Part shown: positions 12,818 to 22,035 of the stretch, one piece after another
Layout of the letters: the number at the start of each line of letters is the position of its first letter
How positions within the stretch are numbered: position 1 is the first letter of the stretch
The notes under the pieces: generated by a model
Seen by the model: only the letters and a program-made list of their open reading frames with translations
What the model was told of the DNA's origin: nothing
Databases searched by the model: none
Made by a program: the position numbers and the translations under genes
Origin: a virus
Virus record (IMG/VR): IMGVR_UViG_3300034108_000183
Coordinates: 1-31,334 of that record
Strand: one strand, 5' to 3'
Length of the DNA: 31,334 bases

Positions 12818-14113
12818 ATGAAAAGTAAATTTGAATTATTCCTTGAAACAAAAGGATTAAACACCATATCTTTCGCAAATCAAGAAGCAGAAGAAATGGC
12901 AAAGTTATACAACGAGTATAACGAAGAAGCAAGAAAAGCATTAGAAGATGCGGTTGCTAAAAGTGCAAGCAAAGAAGATATCGAATCTTTGAAATCAGAA
13001 CTTGCTACTGCTCAAAAAGAGCAAATGGTTCAATTGAACAAAACATTGAAAGAATATGGTTTGGCAATTGAAAAGTTAAACAAAGATAACCAAGCAAATT
13101 CTTTAACTGCTCAAGCATCTGATATCAGAAAAGCATTAGAGGAAAACAAAGCAAACTTGACAAAGTTGAAAGACCTTGATAAATCTGCTGCTCACGGTGC
13201 TGGTTTCTCTTTCAAGGCTGCTGGTGATATGTTAGAATCAACTAACATTAGCGGTGGTAATGTGCCAGTTGAACAACGTATTGCAGGCTTAAACTTAATT
13301 GCTACACGCAGACCAAGATTAATTGATTTATTCGCTAAAGGTCAAGCAGCAAGTAACATTATTTCTTGGGTTTACCAAGCAAACAGAGATGGTGCTGCTG
13401 GTGGAACTGCTGAAGGCGCAACAAAGAATCAAATTGATTTTGATTTGGTAGTTGCAAGCCAAGCAGTTGTTAAGCGTACTGCATTCATAAAGGTATCTAC
13501 AGAAATGTTAGATGATATTGATTTCATCGAAAGCGAAATCAGAAATGAGTTGATGCGTTTATTAATGTTAGATGTTGAAAACACATCTTACTCTGGTAAC
13601 GGAACTGCTCCTAACTTAAATGGTATCAGAACAGTTGCAACTGCATTCTCTGCTGGAACTTTCGCAGCTACAGTTGACAATGCTAATAGTGCCGATGTAC
13701 TTGTTGTAGCTATGAATCAAATTGCAATTGCTAACCAAGAAGCACCTAACGCAATATTGATGCATCCTTCAGACATTGCAGCATTGAAGTTAATGAAAGT
13801 TTCTGCAACTGATAAGCGTTATGTTGATAGATTACTTTACATTGGTATGGACTTAACACTTGATGGTGTTCCGATGATAGGAAGCACATTAGTGACTGCT
13901 GGTACATACCTTGTAGGTAACTTTAATTTGTCTGTATTGTACCAAAAGCAAGGTATAATGATTAACATCGGATTAGATGGTAATGACTGGACAAAGAATA
14001 TGCGTACAATCATTGCAGAATGGAGAGGTGCATTAGTAACCAAGAACAACGACAGAACTGCGTTTGTGAAAGGTACATTTGCAACTGATATTGCTGCATT
14101 AGAAACTGCTTAA
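12818..14113 (+). CDS. Major capsid protein, HK97-fold, 431 aa
   Basis: The first ~125 residues are charged and helical (EMAKLYNEYNEEARKALEDA and more), as in the HK97 delta or scaffold domain. After them comes the capsid fold, with VKRTAFIKVSTEMLDDIDFI near residue 217, then NELMRLLMLDVENTSYSGNG and NLNGI, and a C-terminal part with GIMINIGLDGNDWTKNMRTI. The scaffold part is likely removed by the protease upstream. The start two bases after the protease stop, with AAAACATTTAAA as leader, is the only reasonable one. Confidence 0.9.
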   Translation: MKSKFELFLETKGLNTISFANQEAEEMAKLYNEYNEEARKALEDAVAKSASKEDIESLKSELATAQKEQMVQLNKTLKEYGLAIEKLNKDNQANSLTAQASDIRKALEENKANLTKLKDLDKSAAHGAGFSFKAAGDMLESTNISGGNVPVEQRIAGLNLIATRRPRLIDLFAKGQAASNIISWVYQANRDGAAGGTAEGATKNQIDFDLVVASQAVVKRTAFIKVSTEMLDDIDFIESEIRNELMRLLMLDVENTSYSGNGTAPNLNGIRTVATAFSAGTFAATVDNANSADVLVVAMNQIAIANQEAPNAILMHPSDIAALKLMKVSATDKRYVDRLLYIGMDLTLDGVPMIGSTLVTAGTYLVGNFNLSVLYQKQGIMINIGLDGNDWTKNMRTIIAEWRGALVTKNNDRTAFVKGTFATDIAALETA

Positions 14114-14117
14114 TTAA

Positions 14118-14333
14118 ATGAGCAAAGTAAAATCTAAAGAAGTAGTAGCGGAGGCACAAACCTCTGCTGCTGCTCCTTCTGAAAATAAATCAGAAGCGAA
14201 ATTGGCAACGCAATCGACTAAAGAAGTTGAGGTTGTTATTGTCAAAGATTTTAATGGCTTAAAGGCAGGAGAAAAAGTAGTTGTATCTGAAAACATTGCT
14301 GAATTATTAACTAATAAAGGACTTGTAAAATAA
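14118..14333 (+). CDS. Small protein downstream of capsid gene, 71 aa
   Basis: The N-terminal ~35 residues are Ala-, Ser-, Glu- and Lys-rich and probably unstructured. The rest (VEVVIVKDFNGLKAGEKVVV, then SENIAELLTNKGLVK) is a compact beta-alpha unit of a type often found just after capsid genes in phages. The role may be in head completion or decoration, inferred from position. The start lies 4 nt after the capsid stop. Confidence 0.65.
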   Translation: MSKVKSKEVVAEAQTSAAAPSENKSEAKLATQSTKEVEVVIVKDFNGLKAGEKVVVSENIAELLTNKGLVK

Positions 14334-14334
14334 T

Positions 14335-14841
14335 ATGGGAATTCTAATATCAGCCTCCGATTTCATAGGCGAAAATAAAATAGCAACGGATGTGTTTACG
14401 GATGCTGAATTAGATAATTTCATTACGCTATACGAGTCAAAATTACTTTATGAGTTATTAGGCATTGAGTTGTATATTTTATTCATTGCAGACCTAATCG
14501 GAGGTGTGCCACAAACTGCGAAGTATGTGACCATTTACGATGCGTTTGTAAAGGAAATAGATGATGAGATGATTACAAGTGATGGTATGAAAGTTATGTT
14601 GGTTAAATGGGTATTTTTCCACTACGTTAGAACGCAGCCACAGACCAATACCATTCAAGGTAACACACAAGCAGAGGGCACTATTAATATGCCCAGCGCA
14701 ATGAGTTACACATCATTAGTTATTGATTACAACAAAATGATTCTAACATTCAAAGCAATTCAAACCTATATTGAGTCGGTAAAAGATGCCGATTATCCTA
14801 CATTCAAAGGTGTTTATAAAAATTATATGTCGTGGGCTTAA
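14335..14841 (+). CDS. Head-tail adaptor, DUF6712-like, 168 aa
   Basis: The protein starts MGILISASDFIGENKIATDV. A short N-terminal strand leads into a helical bundle (TDAELDNFITLYESKLLYEL; MLVKWVFFHYVRTQPQTN; LVIDYNKMILTFKAIQTYIE) with a C-terminal FKGVYKNYMSWA. This is the general form of the neck proteins that attach to the portal (gp6- or gp15-like adaptors) and resembles the DUF6712 family in Bacteroidota phages. The position after the capsid fits. The family name is from memory of the pattern, not a search. Confidence 0.6.
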   Translation: MGILISASDFIGENKIATDVFTDAELDNFITLYESKLLYELLGIELYILFIADLIGGVPQTAKYVTIYDAFVKEIDDEMITSDGMKVMLVKWVFFHYVRTQPQTNTIQGNTQAEGTINMPSAMSYTSLVIDYNKMILTFKAIQTYIESVKDADYPTFKGVYKNYMSWA

Positions 14842-15515
14842 TAACTACTAAAGACCATATTAAAAATGTTGTTGATGCAATAGATAAAACTATTGTAGTT
14901 AATTCCGTTGTTGCCGATGGTAGCAACTGGAAATTGATGACAACAAATACGAAGTGGGCAACCTATGGTAAAATATTAAGTGGTAAAGTGATTAAGGAAG
15001 TTGTATTCAATGAATCAATTACCATCGCATCACCAACCCAGCCAACTACTGGCATCTATAATTTAGCATCACCATTCTTTTATTTTGGTACATTTTTAGA
15101 AACCAATTCAGAACTAATCAAGGTATCAAGTAGCAACAATAAATTGCCATTGATATACCTGCATATGAATGCTCCAGAAAGATTTGCTGATGAGGAATCT
15201 ACTATTGATTTTGAAAGTGATTGCGCAATCTATTTTCTTGTTGATGCCGACCCTAAAAACTGGTTGAGGTCAACACATTTAGAGCAGGCAATTAAGCCAA
15301 TGAAATCACTATGTTCCGAGTTTATTCGTTCTTTATTTGCGTATAGTAGAACTAACGCAAGCAACAAGATTACATACGTTGAAAATGATTATGCTAATTT
15401 TGGTAAGGTGCAATGGGAGGGAGTGAAGAGTCAAATCTTTGCGGACAATACCTCTGGTACTGAACTGCTAATTAAAATACCATTTAACAAATGTTTTTCC
15501 TGCTGCGAAAATTAA
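14832..15515 (+). CDS. Putative head-tail or tail-terminator protein, 227 aa
   Basis: The frame begins with GTG at 14832, inside the previous gene's end (10-nt overlap); no ATG lies near the N-terminus, so GTG is the best start. The 227-residue product has mixed strands and helices (FFYFGTFLETNSELIKVSSS; STIDFESDCAIYFLVDADPK) and ends with a Cys pair (FNKCFSCCEN). It occupies the slot between adaptor and tail tube, where stoppers and tail terminators are found. No family is recognised with confidence. Confidence 0.6.
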   Translation: MGLITTKDHIKNVVDAIDKTIVVNSVVADGSNWKLMTTNTKWATYGKILSGKVIKEVVFNESITIASPTQPTTGIYNLASPFFYFGTFLETNSELIKVSSSNNKLPLIYLHMNAPERFADEESTIDFESDCAIYFLVDADPKNWLRSTHLEQAIKPMKSLCSEFIRSLFAYSRTNASNKITYVENDYANFGKVQWEGVKSQIFADNTSGTELLIKIPFNKCFSCCEN

Positions 15516-15548
15516 AACAAATTATTAATATTTAAAACAAAAAACAAT

Positions 15549-16499
15549 ATGTCATTATGTTCTTGCGATGTGTCGCTACAAAACACTGGTTCACCAAGTT
15601 GCTCACCAATTATGGGTGTTGCAGCAAATTTTATTTTAGTTCCGTTAATTGCCAACGATGGTACATTTAACTACATTGACCCAACTGCTACATTTAATGA
15701 TGCATACTTTACTGCATTGATTAATGAGGCAGATGATTCAAAGCGTTGGTATCCAACTGGCAAATTAAAGAATGTTACTACTGATAGAGCAGACCCTATC
15801 TTGGAAACATTTGAAGATGGTTCAAGTGTATTCATTCGTGATGGTATCAGAAACTTTACTGCTATGATTATCAAAGGTAGCTTTGAACTTGCAAAGCAGT
15901 TTAATGCAAACAGATGTTCAACATTTGGAATCTTTATCGTTGATTTGGATGGTAACATTTTAGGCACTACCAAAACTGGAAGTAACTACCTTTACCCTAT
16001 TGCGTGTGATGCTGCTACTTTCTATGCAAAGCCAGTATTCACAACTGATACAACTATCCAAAAGATAATGTTGATGGGTCAATGGGATGTGTTACAAAAG
16101 GATGATGATTTAAGAATGATTTCAGCATCTTCAATCTCTGCTGCTAACATCGTTAACTTAAAAGGTCTTATCAATGTTTATGCTACTATTATCAGCACAA
16201 GCACTACTACAATGGTAGTTGACCTTTATGCTAAAGTTGGTGATATGGCTAATAACTACAGAATTGAGGGTCTTGTTACTGCTGATTTCGTGTCAAGTGA
16301 TACTGGTACAACATCAAGTATGTATAACATTACTGATAATTCAGACTTAAGTGTTACTGCTGCTGAAAGCACAACTGTTGATGGTCGCTATACGTTGACT
16401 TATACTGCTCAAACTGTTGCAGATGTGTTGCAACCATTAATCAAGAAGAACGGATTAGATGCTGTAACTATGTTAGGCACAACTGGTACTGTAATTTAA
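15549..16499 (+). CDS. Probable major tail tube protein, 316 aa
   Basis: The protein starts MSLCSCDVSLQNTGSPSCSP, with three Cys in the first 18 residues. It continues as a beta-rich sequence (EDGSSVFIRDGIRNFTAMII; CSTFGIFIVDLDGNILGTTK) with a C-terminal Ig-like stretch rich in Thr and Ser (DLSVTAAESTTVDGRYTLTY). The position before the tape measure, the size and the beta content fit the tail tube. A terminator stands directly after it, as expected for a protein made in many copies. No catalytic motif is visible. Confidence 0.6.
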   Translation: MSLCSCDVSLQNTGSPSCSPIMGVAANFILVPLIANDGTFNYIDPTATFNDAYFTALINEADDSKRWYPTGKLKNVTTDRADPILETFEDGSSVFIRDGIRNFTAMIIKGSFELAKQFNANRCSTFGIFIVDLDGNILGTTKTGSNYLYPIACDAATFYAKPVFTTDTTIQKIMLMGQWDVLQKDDDLRMISASSISAANIVNLKGLINVYATIISTSTTTMVVDLYAKVGDMANNYRIEGLVTADFVSSDTGTTSSMYNITDNSDLSVTAAESTTVDGRYTLTYTAQTVADVLQPLIKKNGLDAVTMLGTTGTVI

Positions 16500-16516
16500 T
16501 TACAATTTAAAAACAG

Positions 16517-16548
16517 AAAAGCCTTTGCAGAGATGTAAGGGCTTTTTT
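16517..16548 (+). terminator. Intrinsic terminator after tail tube gene
   Basis: AAAAGCCTT and AAGGGCTTTT pair with one bulged G around a loop of about a dozen bases, and the 3' arm runs into a T7 tract ending at 16549. It lies 18 nt after the stop of the tail tube gene. It should end the head and tail-tube transcript, and it abuts the next promoter box at 16551. Confidence 0.75.
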
Positions 16549-16550
16549 TG

Positions 16551-16558
16551 TATATTTG
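16551..16558 (+). promoter_or_regulatory. Apparent leaderless late promoter for tail genes
   Basis: TATATTTG matches the -7 box and is followed by CACT and the ATG at 16563, the same spacing as at 8842-8854. A TTTG at 16524-16527 could serve as the -33 element, though its 23-nt spacing is long and it lies inside the terminator stem. Transcription should start at or beside the ATG. Confidence 0.65.
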
Positions 16559-16562
16559 CACT

Positions 16563-17021
16563 ATGTGGAATCTTGAAGTAATTGCACGAAATGTCAAGAA
16601 ATTAAACGAGGAAACTGCGTTTAAAAAGGTTATTAGCACTCCAGCCATACAAGTTGAGGCCATTAGGTTAAATCGTGATGAGCAGTTATTTAAAAGGGGT
16701 GTAGATGTGTTTGGTGTTTCGATGAGGTCACAATATGCCAGAGGAAGCAATGTTTATGCTGATTACACCATAGCAATTAAGAATGAGAAAAATCAGCCAA
16801 CAAATAGAGTGACTTTGCGTGATACTGGAGCAATGTATCAAACATTTAAGACTAAAATAGTTGGTGATGAGTTGATGCTGGATGTTGATTCAATTAAGGA
16901 GGGTAAAGACCTGCAAAAAACTTGGGGACAATTCATAGGTCTTGATGAGTTTAGTAAGGAAATATTAATAGAGAAATCAAAACCAATAGTTTTAAACTAT
17001 GTTAAGAACACAATTTTATAA
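16563..17021 (+). CDS. Putative virion morphogenesis / tail completion protein, 152 aa
   Basis: The start is set at 16563 (MWNLEVIARNVKKLNEETAF), four bases after the -7 box; an in-frame ATG at 16548 lies upstream of any plausible transcript start. The core VTLRDTGAMYQTFKTKIVGD and the C-terminal WGQFIGLDEFSKEILIEKS resemble the pattern of phage virion morphogenesis proteins (Mu gpG- or HK97 gp10-like), which complete the tail end that joins the head. It overlaps a possible start of the next gene. The family assignment is by pattern only. Confidence 0.5.
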   Translation: MWNLEVIARNVKKLNEETAFKKVISTPAIQVEAIRLNRDEQLFKRGVDVFGVSMRSQYARGSNVYADYTIAIKNEKNQPTNRVTLRDTGAMYQTFKTKIVGDELMLDVDSIKEGKDLQKTWGQFIGLDEFSKEILIEKSKPIVLNYVKNTIL

Positions 17022-17034
17022 CAACATTGACACA

Positions 17035-17451
17035 ATGCCCATCTACAACTACTTACAAGTTGTGGAGCAGGGCAACAAGAAAGCATTGATACGCAAATGG
17101 GGATTATTTAAGCGAAATTTTACCATTGCATTTGAAGAAATCCAGCGACAATTAGTCAATAGATTTGGCATTGCGGAAAGTTATATGGATGTGCTTGAAA
17201 AAAGGCGAGAAATAGCGTGTTTGCAGATAGATTTGCACGTTACTGATGATAGGTTCAACAAAACACTAATTGGCATTGCAGAGAGCGAATTAAAGGAGTT
17301 AACAGACCGCAAAAGTTCAACTACTGATGAGATAAAAGATTATTTAGAAAAATATAAAGGATTTCACTTATCTTTGCATACAATTACAGTTGCAGAGTGG
17401 TTTGGTTACGTTAAGAATTATTCAAAGCAGCAAAAACAAATAAAAGCATAG
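17035..17451 (+). CDS. Hypothetical protein in the tail chaperone slot, 138 aa
   Basis: I favour the start at 17035 (MPIYNYLQVVEQGNKKALIR); an in-frame ATG at 16999 would overlap the previous gene by 23 nt. The product is mostly helical and charged, with KRNFTIAFEEIQRQLVNRFG and ELTDRKSSTTDEIKDYLEKY, and ends with Lys- and Gln-rich residues. It stands directly before the tape measure gene, where tail assembly chaperones are encoded, but no frameshifted extension is visible. No family is recognised. Confidence 0.6.
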   Translation: MPIYNYLQVVEQGNKKALIRKWGLFKRNFTIAFEEIQRQLVNRFGIAESYMDVLEKRREIACLQIDLHVTDDRFNKTLIGIAESELKELTDRKSSTTDEIKDYLEKYKGFHLSLHTITVAEWFGYVKNYSKQQKQIKA

Positions 17452-17455
17452 TAAA

Positions 17456-20212
17456 ATGGCAGAAGGTAAAGCGTTAGGCAAAAATGATTTATTCGAGAGT
17501 GATGCATTTAGTGATGCCATAAAAGGTGCTGATGCGTTACTTGCAATTATTCGTGAAACCAATAAGGAAATTAAGTTAAGTTTAGCTGCTCAAAAAGAAT
17601 TTGTTTCCGCTTTTAAACCGAAATCATTCGATGATGTAAAGAAATTAAATAATGAGTTAAGGCAGACCTCTGACCTCATCAAAATGAAGCAGCAGTTGGA
17701 AGTTGCTGAATTAAAAGTATTGCAGCAACAACAAACATTAGAGCAGGCAGCAATAAGAACTGCAATTGAGAAGAATAAGTTAACCAGAGAGCAGTTAAGA
17801 GCAGAAAATGATTTGGCAAAAGCAATTGATGCAGAAACCAAAGCAAATCAAAGGGCGCAACAACAATTAAAACAAACCAACGGAGAATACAAAAAAGGTG
17901 TTCAAGCATTAGCAGCAGTTAAGCAGCAGTTAAAAGAACTTGAATTTACTGGCAGAACAAATGGTAAATTATTTAAGGCACTATCTCAAGAATTTACCGA
18001 GTTAGATAGGAGAGTAAGAGGTGCAGAAACAAGCGTTGGAGAATTTCAACGCAATGTAGGAAACTATGCAGGTGCTTGGAATGGATTGGGCAATAGTATT
18101 AATCAATTAAGCCGAGAGATGCCAGCGTTTGCCAATAGCATAAGCACTGGATTTATGGCAATATCAAACAACTTACCTCAACTGTTTGATGAGATAAATA
18201 AGATTAAGAAAGCAAATGTTGAACTTGCAAAAAGTGGACAACCAACAACATCAGCATTTAAGCAAGTTTTAAGCGGAATATTTAGTTGGCAAACTGCATT
18301 GTCGGTTGGTGTAACATTACTTACATTGTATGGTGCTAAAATGATTGATTTTATTGGCAATTTGTTTAGTGCTGAAGCAGCATTTGAGGATGGTGCTGCT
18401 GCTATTGATGCCAACACAAAATCAATTGAAAGAAATAAGGAGGCATTAATAGATTTGCAAAAGCAAGTTGATGCTATGATTGTGAAAGAATTAGAAATGG
18501 ATGGGGTGTTAAATAAATTAGATTTGGCGAGAGATGCAGCATACAACGAATATCAAAAGAATTTAGATGATATTCAGAAGTTAAGAAAGCAGGCTGCTGA
18601 TGACCAGATAAAGGCAGCAGCAGAATCTATTAGTGATGAGGAAGACAAAGTTGAATTTTTGGCAAAGTTAGGTAGAGAAGAAGTTGCTGGAGTGGTTGCT
18701 ATTACAATGAAAAAAGGAATTACAAGAAGAGATTTTTCAGATGAGGAATTGAAGTTGTTGCAGGCTACAAATGCAAAACTATTGGGATTAAGAGTACAAT
18801 ATGACAGAGCAGAAGAAAAGGCAGCAGAATTGTTGAATGAAACATTGGCAATGTCTAAAAAAGAGTTTGATAAGGATGCAGCAGATGCAGCAAAAAAAGC
18901 AGCAGCTAAAGCAGCAAAAGTAAATGAAGATTTATACAAAGATGAGGCTAAAATAATAGCGTTGACCAACAAGTTAAAAGCCGATGCAGTAGAAGATGAT
19001 TATCAAAGGTCATTGGCAGCATTAGAAGCCGACAACCTAAATGAAATAAAAGCAATAAAAGCATCAAAATCAAGGGCAGAAACAAAGCACAAAGCATTAT
19101 TGGCATTAGAATTAGACTTTTACCGCAAACGTGCTGAATTGCAAATGAAAATGATTATGGAATTGCAGGCAGAGCAAGACAAATATCAAGATGAGGCAAC
19201 TGCTAAAATAGAAAAGGAATTGACTGAAAGATTGGCAAAAGAGGCTAAAATTAGGCACGATGCCCAACTTGTAAGAATCTATCAAAATGATAAGGATGCA
19301 AAAAAAGAACTTGAAGCCAAAATAGCAGCCATTAAAGAGGAAAGAGATATATTATTGAAAAATGCACACCTTACTAAAGATGAGGATTACATCATTAGAT
19401 ATGAGGCACAAAAGAAAATTGATGAACTTGAAAGCCAGTATTCAAAAAAGAGAATAGATACTGCTATTGATGAGGCAAACAAGTTAGTTGCAATAACTGA
19501 TAAGTGGATGAAAGCAAGATTTGAAAAGCGCAAAGATTATTTAGATAGAGAAATTGACTTAAACAAATCAGCCATTGAGGCACAACAAAGGCTTGCAGAA
19601 CGTGGGCTTACAAACACATTAGCATTTGAGCAAAGCAAAGCAGCAAAGTTACAACTTGAACGTAAAAGATTGCAGGAGCAAGAAATTAAGCAGCAAAAGC
19701 GTGTTGCATTCTATAACTTGTTAAGCGGTTACGCAAAAACAGAACCAGCAACTGCATTGCAAAAAGCAATTTTAGAAACTACATTGGCTGAAATAGTAGC
19801 AGGGAGTTTCATTGAGGGAACTGAAAATGTCCAACGTGATTTGAGTGGAAACAAAGTGCATAATGGTAAAGATGGTTATGTAATTGCAGTTGATGGTGAT
19901 GAACGTATATTTAACCCACAACAGAACGCTAAAATAGGTGATATAAGCAACGATGAGGCTGCACAGATACTATCGGACTACCAGAGTGGAAAACTATTCA
20001 ACTATGGTGATGTAACGCAGCCAATTATTAATGTGCCAAATCAACACATTGATTTAAGAAGCACTAACAATTTATTGTTAGAGGTAAAAAAAGCCATTGA
20101 AAACAAGCCAGTAAACCACACCAATTTAAGCAATTTAGGTGATGTGATAGAAACGCAAATAACTGCTGGTGTGAAAAGGGTATTAATCCATAAAAGACAA
20201 CGTAGAATCTAA
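17456..20212 (+). CDS. Tape measure protein, 918 aa
   Basis: The long, mostly helical sequence sets the tail length. Residues ~1-170 are coiled coil rich in Gln, Lys and Ala. A motif RRVRGAETSVGEFQRNVGNY (near residue 184) common to Bacteroidota tape measures is followed by hydrophobic segments around 215-240 and 276-302 (WQTALSVGVTLLTLYG). A second long coiled coil spans ~310-770, and the C-terminal globular part carries GYVIAVDGDERIFNPQQNAK. At about 0.15 nm per residue it predicts a tail near 140 nm. It ends one base into the next gene's ATG. Confidence 0.88.
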   Translation: MAEGKALGKNDLFESDAFSDAIKGADALLAIIRETNKEIKLSLAAQKEFVSAFKPKSFDDVKKLNNELRQTSDLIKMKQQLEVAELKVLQQQQTLEQAAIRTAIEKNKLTREQLRAENDLAKAIDAETKANQRAQQQLKQTNGEYKKGVQALAAVKQQLKELEFTGRTNGKLFKALSQEFTELDRRVRGAETSVGEFQRNVGNYAGAWNGLGNSINQLSREMPAFANSISTGFMAISNNLPQLFDEINKIKKANVELAKSGQPTTSAFKQVLSGIFSWQTALSVGVTLLTLYGAKMIDFIGNLFSAEAAFEDGAAAIDANTKSIERNKEALIDLQKQVDAMIVKELEMDGVLNKLDLARDAAYNEYQKNLDDIQKLRKQAADDQIKAAAESISDEEDKVEFLAKLGREEVAGVVAITMKKGITRRDFSDEELKLLQATNAKLLGLRVQYDRAEEKAAELLNETLAMSKKEFDKDAADAAKKAAAKAAKVNEDLYKDEAKIIALTNKLKADAVEDDYQRSLAALEADNLNEIKAIKASKSRAETKHKALLALELDFYRKRAELQMKMIMELQAEQDKYQDEATAKIEKELTERLAKEAKIRHDAQLVRIYQNDKDAKKELEAKIAAIKEERDILLKNAHLTKDEDYIIRYEAQKKIDELESQYSKKRIDTAIDEANKLVAITDKWMKARFEKRKDYLDREIDLNKSAIEAQQRLAERGLTNTLAFEQSKAAKLQLERKRLQEQEIKQQKRVAFYNLLSGYAKTEPATALQKAILETTLAEIVAGSFIEGTENVQRDLSGNKVHNGKDGYVIAVDGDERIFNPQQNAKIGDISNDEAAQILSDYQSGKLFNYGDVTQPIINVPNQHIDLRSTNNLLLEVKKAIENKPVNHTNLSNLGDVIETQITAGVKRVLIHKRQRRI

Positions 20213-22035
20213 TGGTAAATTTGAAATTGTATCTTAACAATGTGCTGATTAATCCTCCAAAGAATTTAAGAGAATTATCAGTTGAGGTTAACTTTCAAGA
20301 CGGGGAATTTGCGAATCAGCAATTGACCATAAATGATTTTGAATTTGTGCGTGAAAACATTGATGCAATTAACGCTTGGATAACTGCTGGATTTATCTTT
20401 GAGGGTATGCCATTGCGTATAGAGGAAACAGACTTAAATGGTGTTATAACTACGTTTTTTGATGGGTATATTGACCTATCCGACCAAACGCAATTTGATG
20501 AGTATGGCATCATAGCGAAAAGCAAACCAAAGTATTCGATTGATTGGCTTAATGATGTTGCAACTGGCTTTAGTTTTGATTTTTTGTATACTGAAGCAGG
20601 CATAATTACGCAGGCTGATTTCGTTGACATTCCTTATGTTATTTCTTCAATACCAGACTATGAAAAGTTAGCTATAACTGTAATCGGTTTGACACTTATT
20701 GTTGATGGGCTTGTAGCATCTGCCAATAGTTTAAGTGGCGCAATTGCTTCGGTTATTACTGCATCTCCAGATTGGGGAAATTACTTTTTGTTGATTGGTG
20801 AAATCCTTAAATTCATTGGCTTAATGATTGCTGCATTTGCTTTAATTAAGCGAATGTTTGCGGTAATAATTCAGAGAGTAAAGTATCACAAAGCAATTCC
20901 GATAAGAACACTATTCATAAGAGGTTGCCAATATTTAGGTTTATCATTTCAAAGCAGCATTATTGTTGCAAATGATGTAATATTGCCAAAGAAATATTAT
21001 GTGCCTAAAAACCCATCTAACCCATTTAATTTAGATTTATTAGGTGCATTTACACCTAATGAATTTGTGCAATTTGGTTTTCCAGATGGGACATTTGCGG
21101 ATTTCATTATTAAAATGAAAGACTTGTACAATGGCAAAGTTTTGTTTAATGGCAATCAGTTATTGTTTGAGCGCAAAGATTTTCAAATTGCTACACCACA
21201 ATACACTATTCCGAGTGTTATCAATACAAAGTATCAGTTAAACACCGATGAGTTTACCAGCAATTTCGTTTGTACTTTTCAAACGGATGTTACCGAAAGT
21301 AACACTATCACAGATTATATAGGCACTAACTATCAAGTAACTTTAAGACCAATAAATATTGTGAATTCTCAATTCGTATTAATGAAAGGTTTAAACCAAG
21401 TTGAATTTGCTTATGCACTTGGGAAGCGCAAACTTGAATTGACTGCAATAGAGCGTTTTTTTGATGAGATAAATGAGCAGATTGATAACATTGTAGGCGG
21501 TTCGGTAAACCTACTTAATACTATCATTTATGTCATTAACGATGTCATAGATGGTATTAACGATATAGTTGATTTCTTTGAAGATTTGGGTGGTCTTGTT
21601 GGATTCAACATTACCATTCCAGATATCCCACAGATACCAGAGATACCCTATTCACCATTAGGCGAATTGTTGGACAATAGAATAGGAATGTTGCTGCTTG
21701 AAAAAGATAGTTTTATGGTTGATAAAATATTGCGAATAGAGAGTGATGGGAAGCTAACAACAACGCAGCCAACTGCAAGGGAGCAGTTTGATTTGTTCTA
21801 CACAATTGACTACTTTACGCAATACAAATATCAAGATTGGGCAGGTTTGCCATTCAATACTGTTAGCTTTAATCAAATCAGATTAAATCCATTGGTATTT
21901 AATGGTTCAGCAGTTGGATTGATTGAATCAGCAAAATATAACATTTGGAATAAAATTTGTGACATTAAAACAAAAACTCCGTATATTTACACCACTAATT
22001 TAATCAAGACTACAATTGAGCCAACTGGAGAATAA
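20212..22035 (+). CDS. Tail-tip protein with hydrophobic helices, 607 aa
   Basis: It follows the tape measure with a TAATG overlap, where distal tail and tail hub genes lie. The first ~150 residues are beta-rich, starting MVNLKLYLNNVLINPPKNLR, like a distal-tail or hub domain. Two strongly hydrophobic helices follow at about residues 153-183 and 191-220 (YFLLIGEILKFIGLMIAAFA), then a basic stretch. A mixed region comes next, and a third hydrophobic region near 430-465 (LLNTIIYVINDVIDGINDIV) ends in Pro-rich turns (IPDIPQIPEIP). The helices could insert into the host membrane during DNA entry; this is inference. Confidence 0.65.
   Translation: MVNLKLYLNNVLINPPKNLRELSVEVNFQDGEFANQQLTINDFEFVRENIDAINAWITAGFIFEGMPLRIEETDLNGVITTFFDGYIDLSDQTQFDEYGIIAKSKPKYSIDWLNDVATGFSFDFLYTEAGIITQADFVDIPYVISSIPDYEKLAITVIGLTLIVDGLVASANSLSGAIASVITASPDWGNYFLLIGEILKFIGLMIAAFALIKRMFAVIIQRVKYHKAIPIRTLFIRGCQYLGLSFQSSIIVANDVILPKKYYVPKNPSNPFNLDLLGAFTPNEFVQFGFPDGTFADFIIKMKDLYNGKVLFNGNQLLFERKDFQIATPQYTIPSVINTKYQLNTDEFTSNFVCTFQTDVTESNTITDYIGTNYQVTLRPINIVNSQFVLMKGLNQVEFAYALGKRKLELTAIERFFDEINEQIDNIVGGSVNLLNTIIYVINDVIDGINDIVDFFEDLGGLVGFNITIPDIPQIPEIPYSPLGELLDNRIGMLLLEKDSFMVDKILRIESDGKLTTTQPTAREQFDLFYTIDYFTQYKYQDWAGLPFNTVSFNQIRLNPLVFNGSAVGLIESAKYNIWNKICDIKTKTPYIYTTNLIKTTIEPTGE

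Noticed and set aside
12787-12818. Protease-capsid fusion by slippage on the T6 run
   Set aside because: The two genes have separate stop and start codons and are normally separate in HK97-like phages; slippage here is speculation.
16999-17021. Programmed frameshift joining the 16563 gene to the next gene, as in tail chaperone pairs
   Set aside because: The genes are in a +1 relation, and AATTTTA at the overlap is not a canonical slippery heptamer; the genes also look independent.
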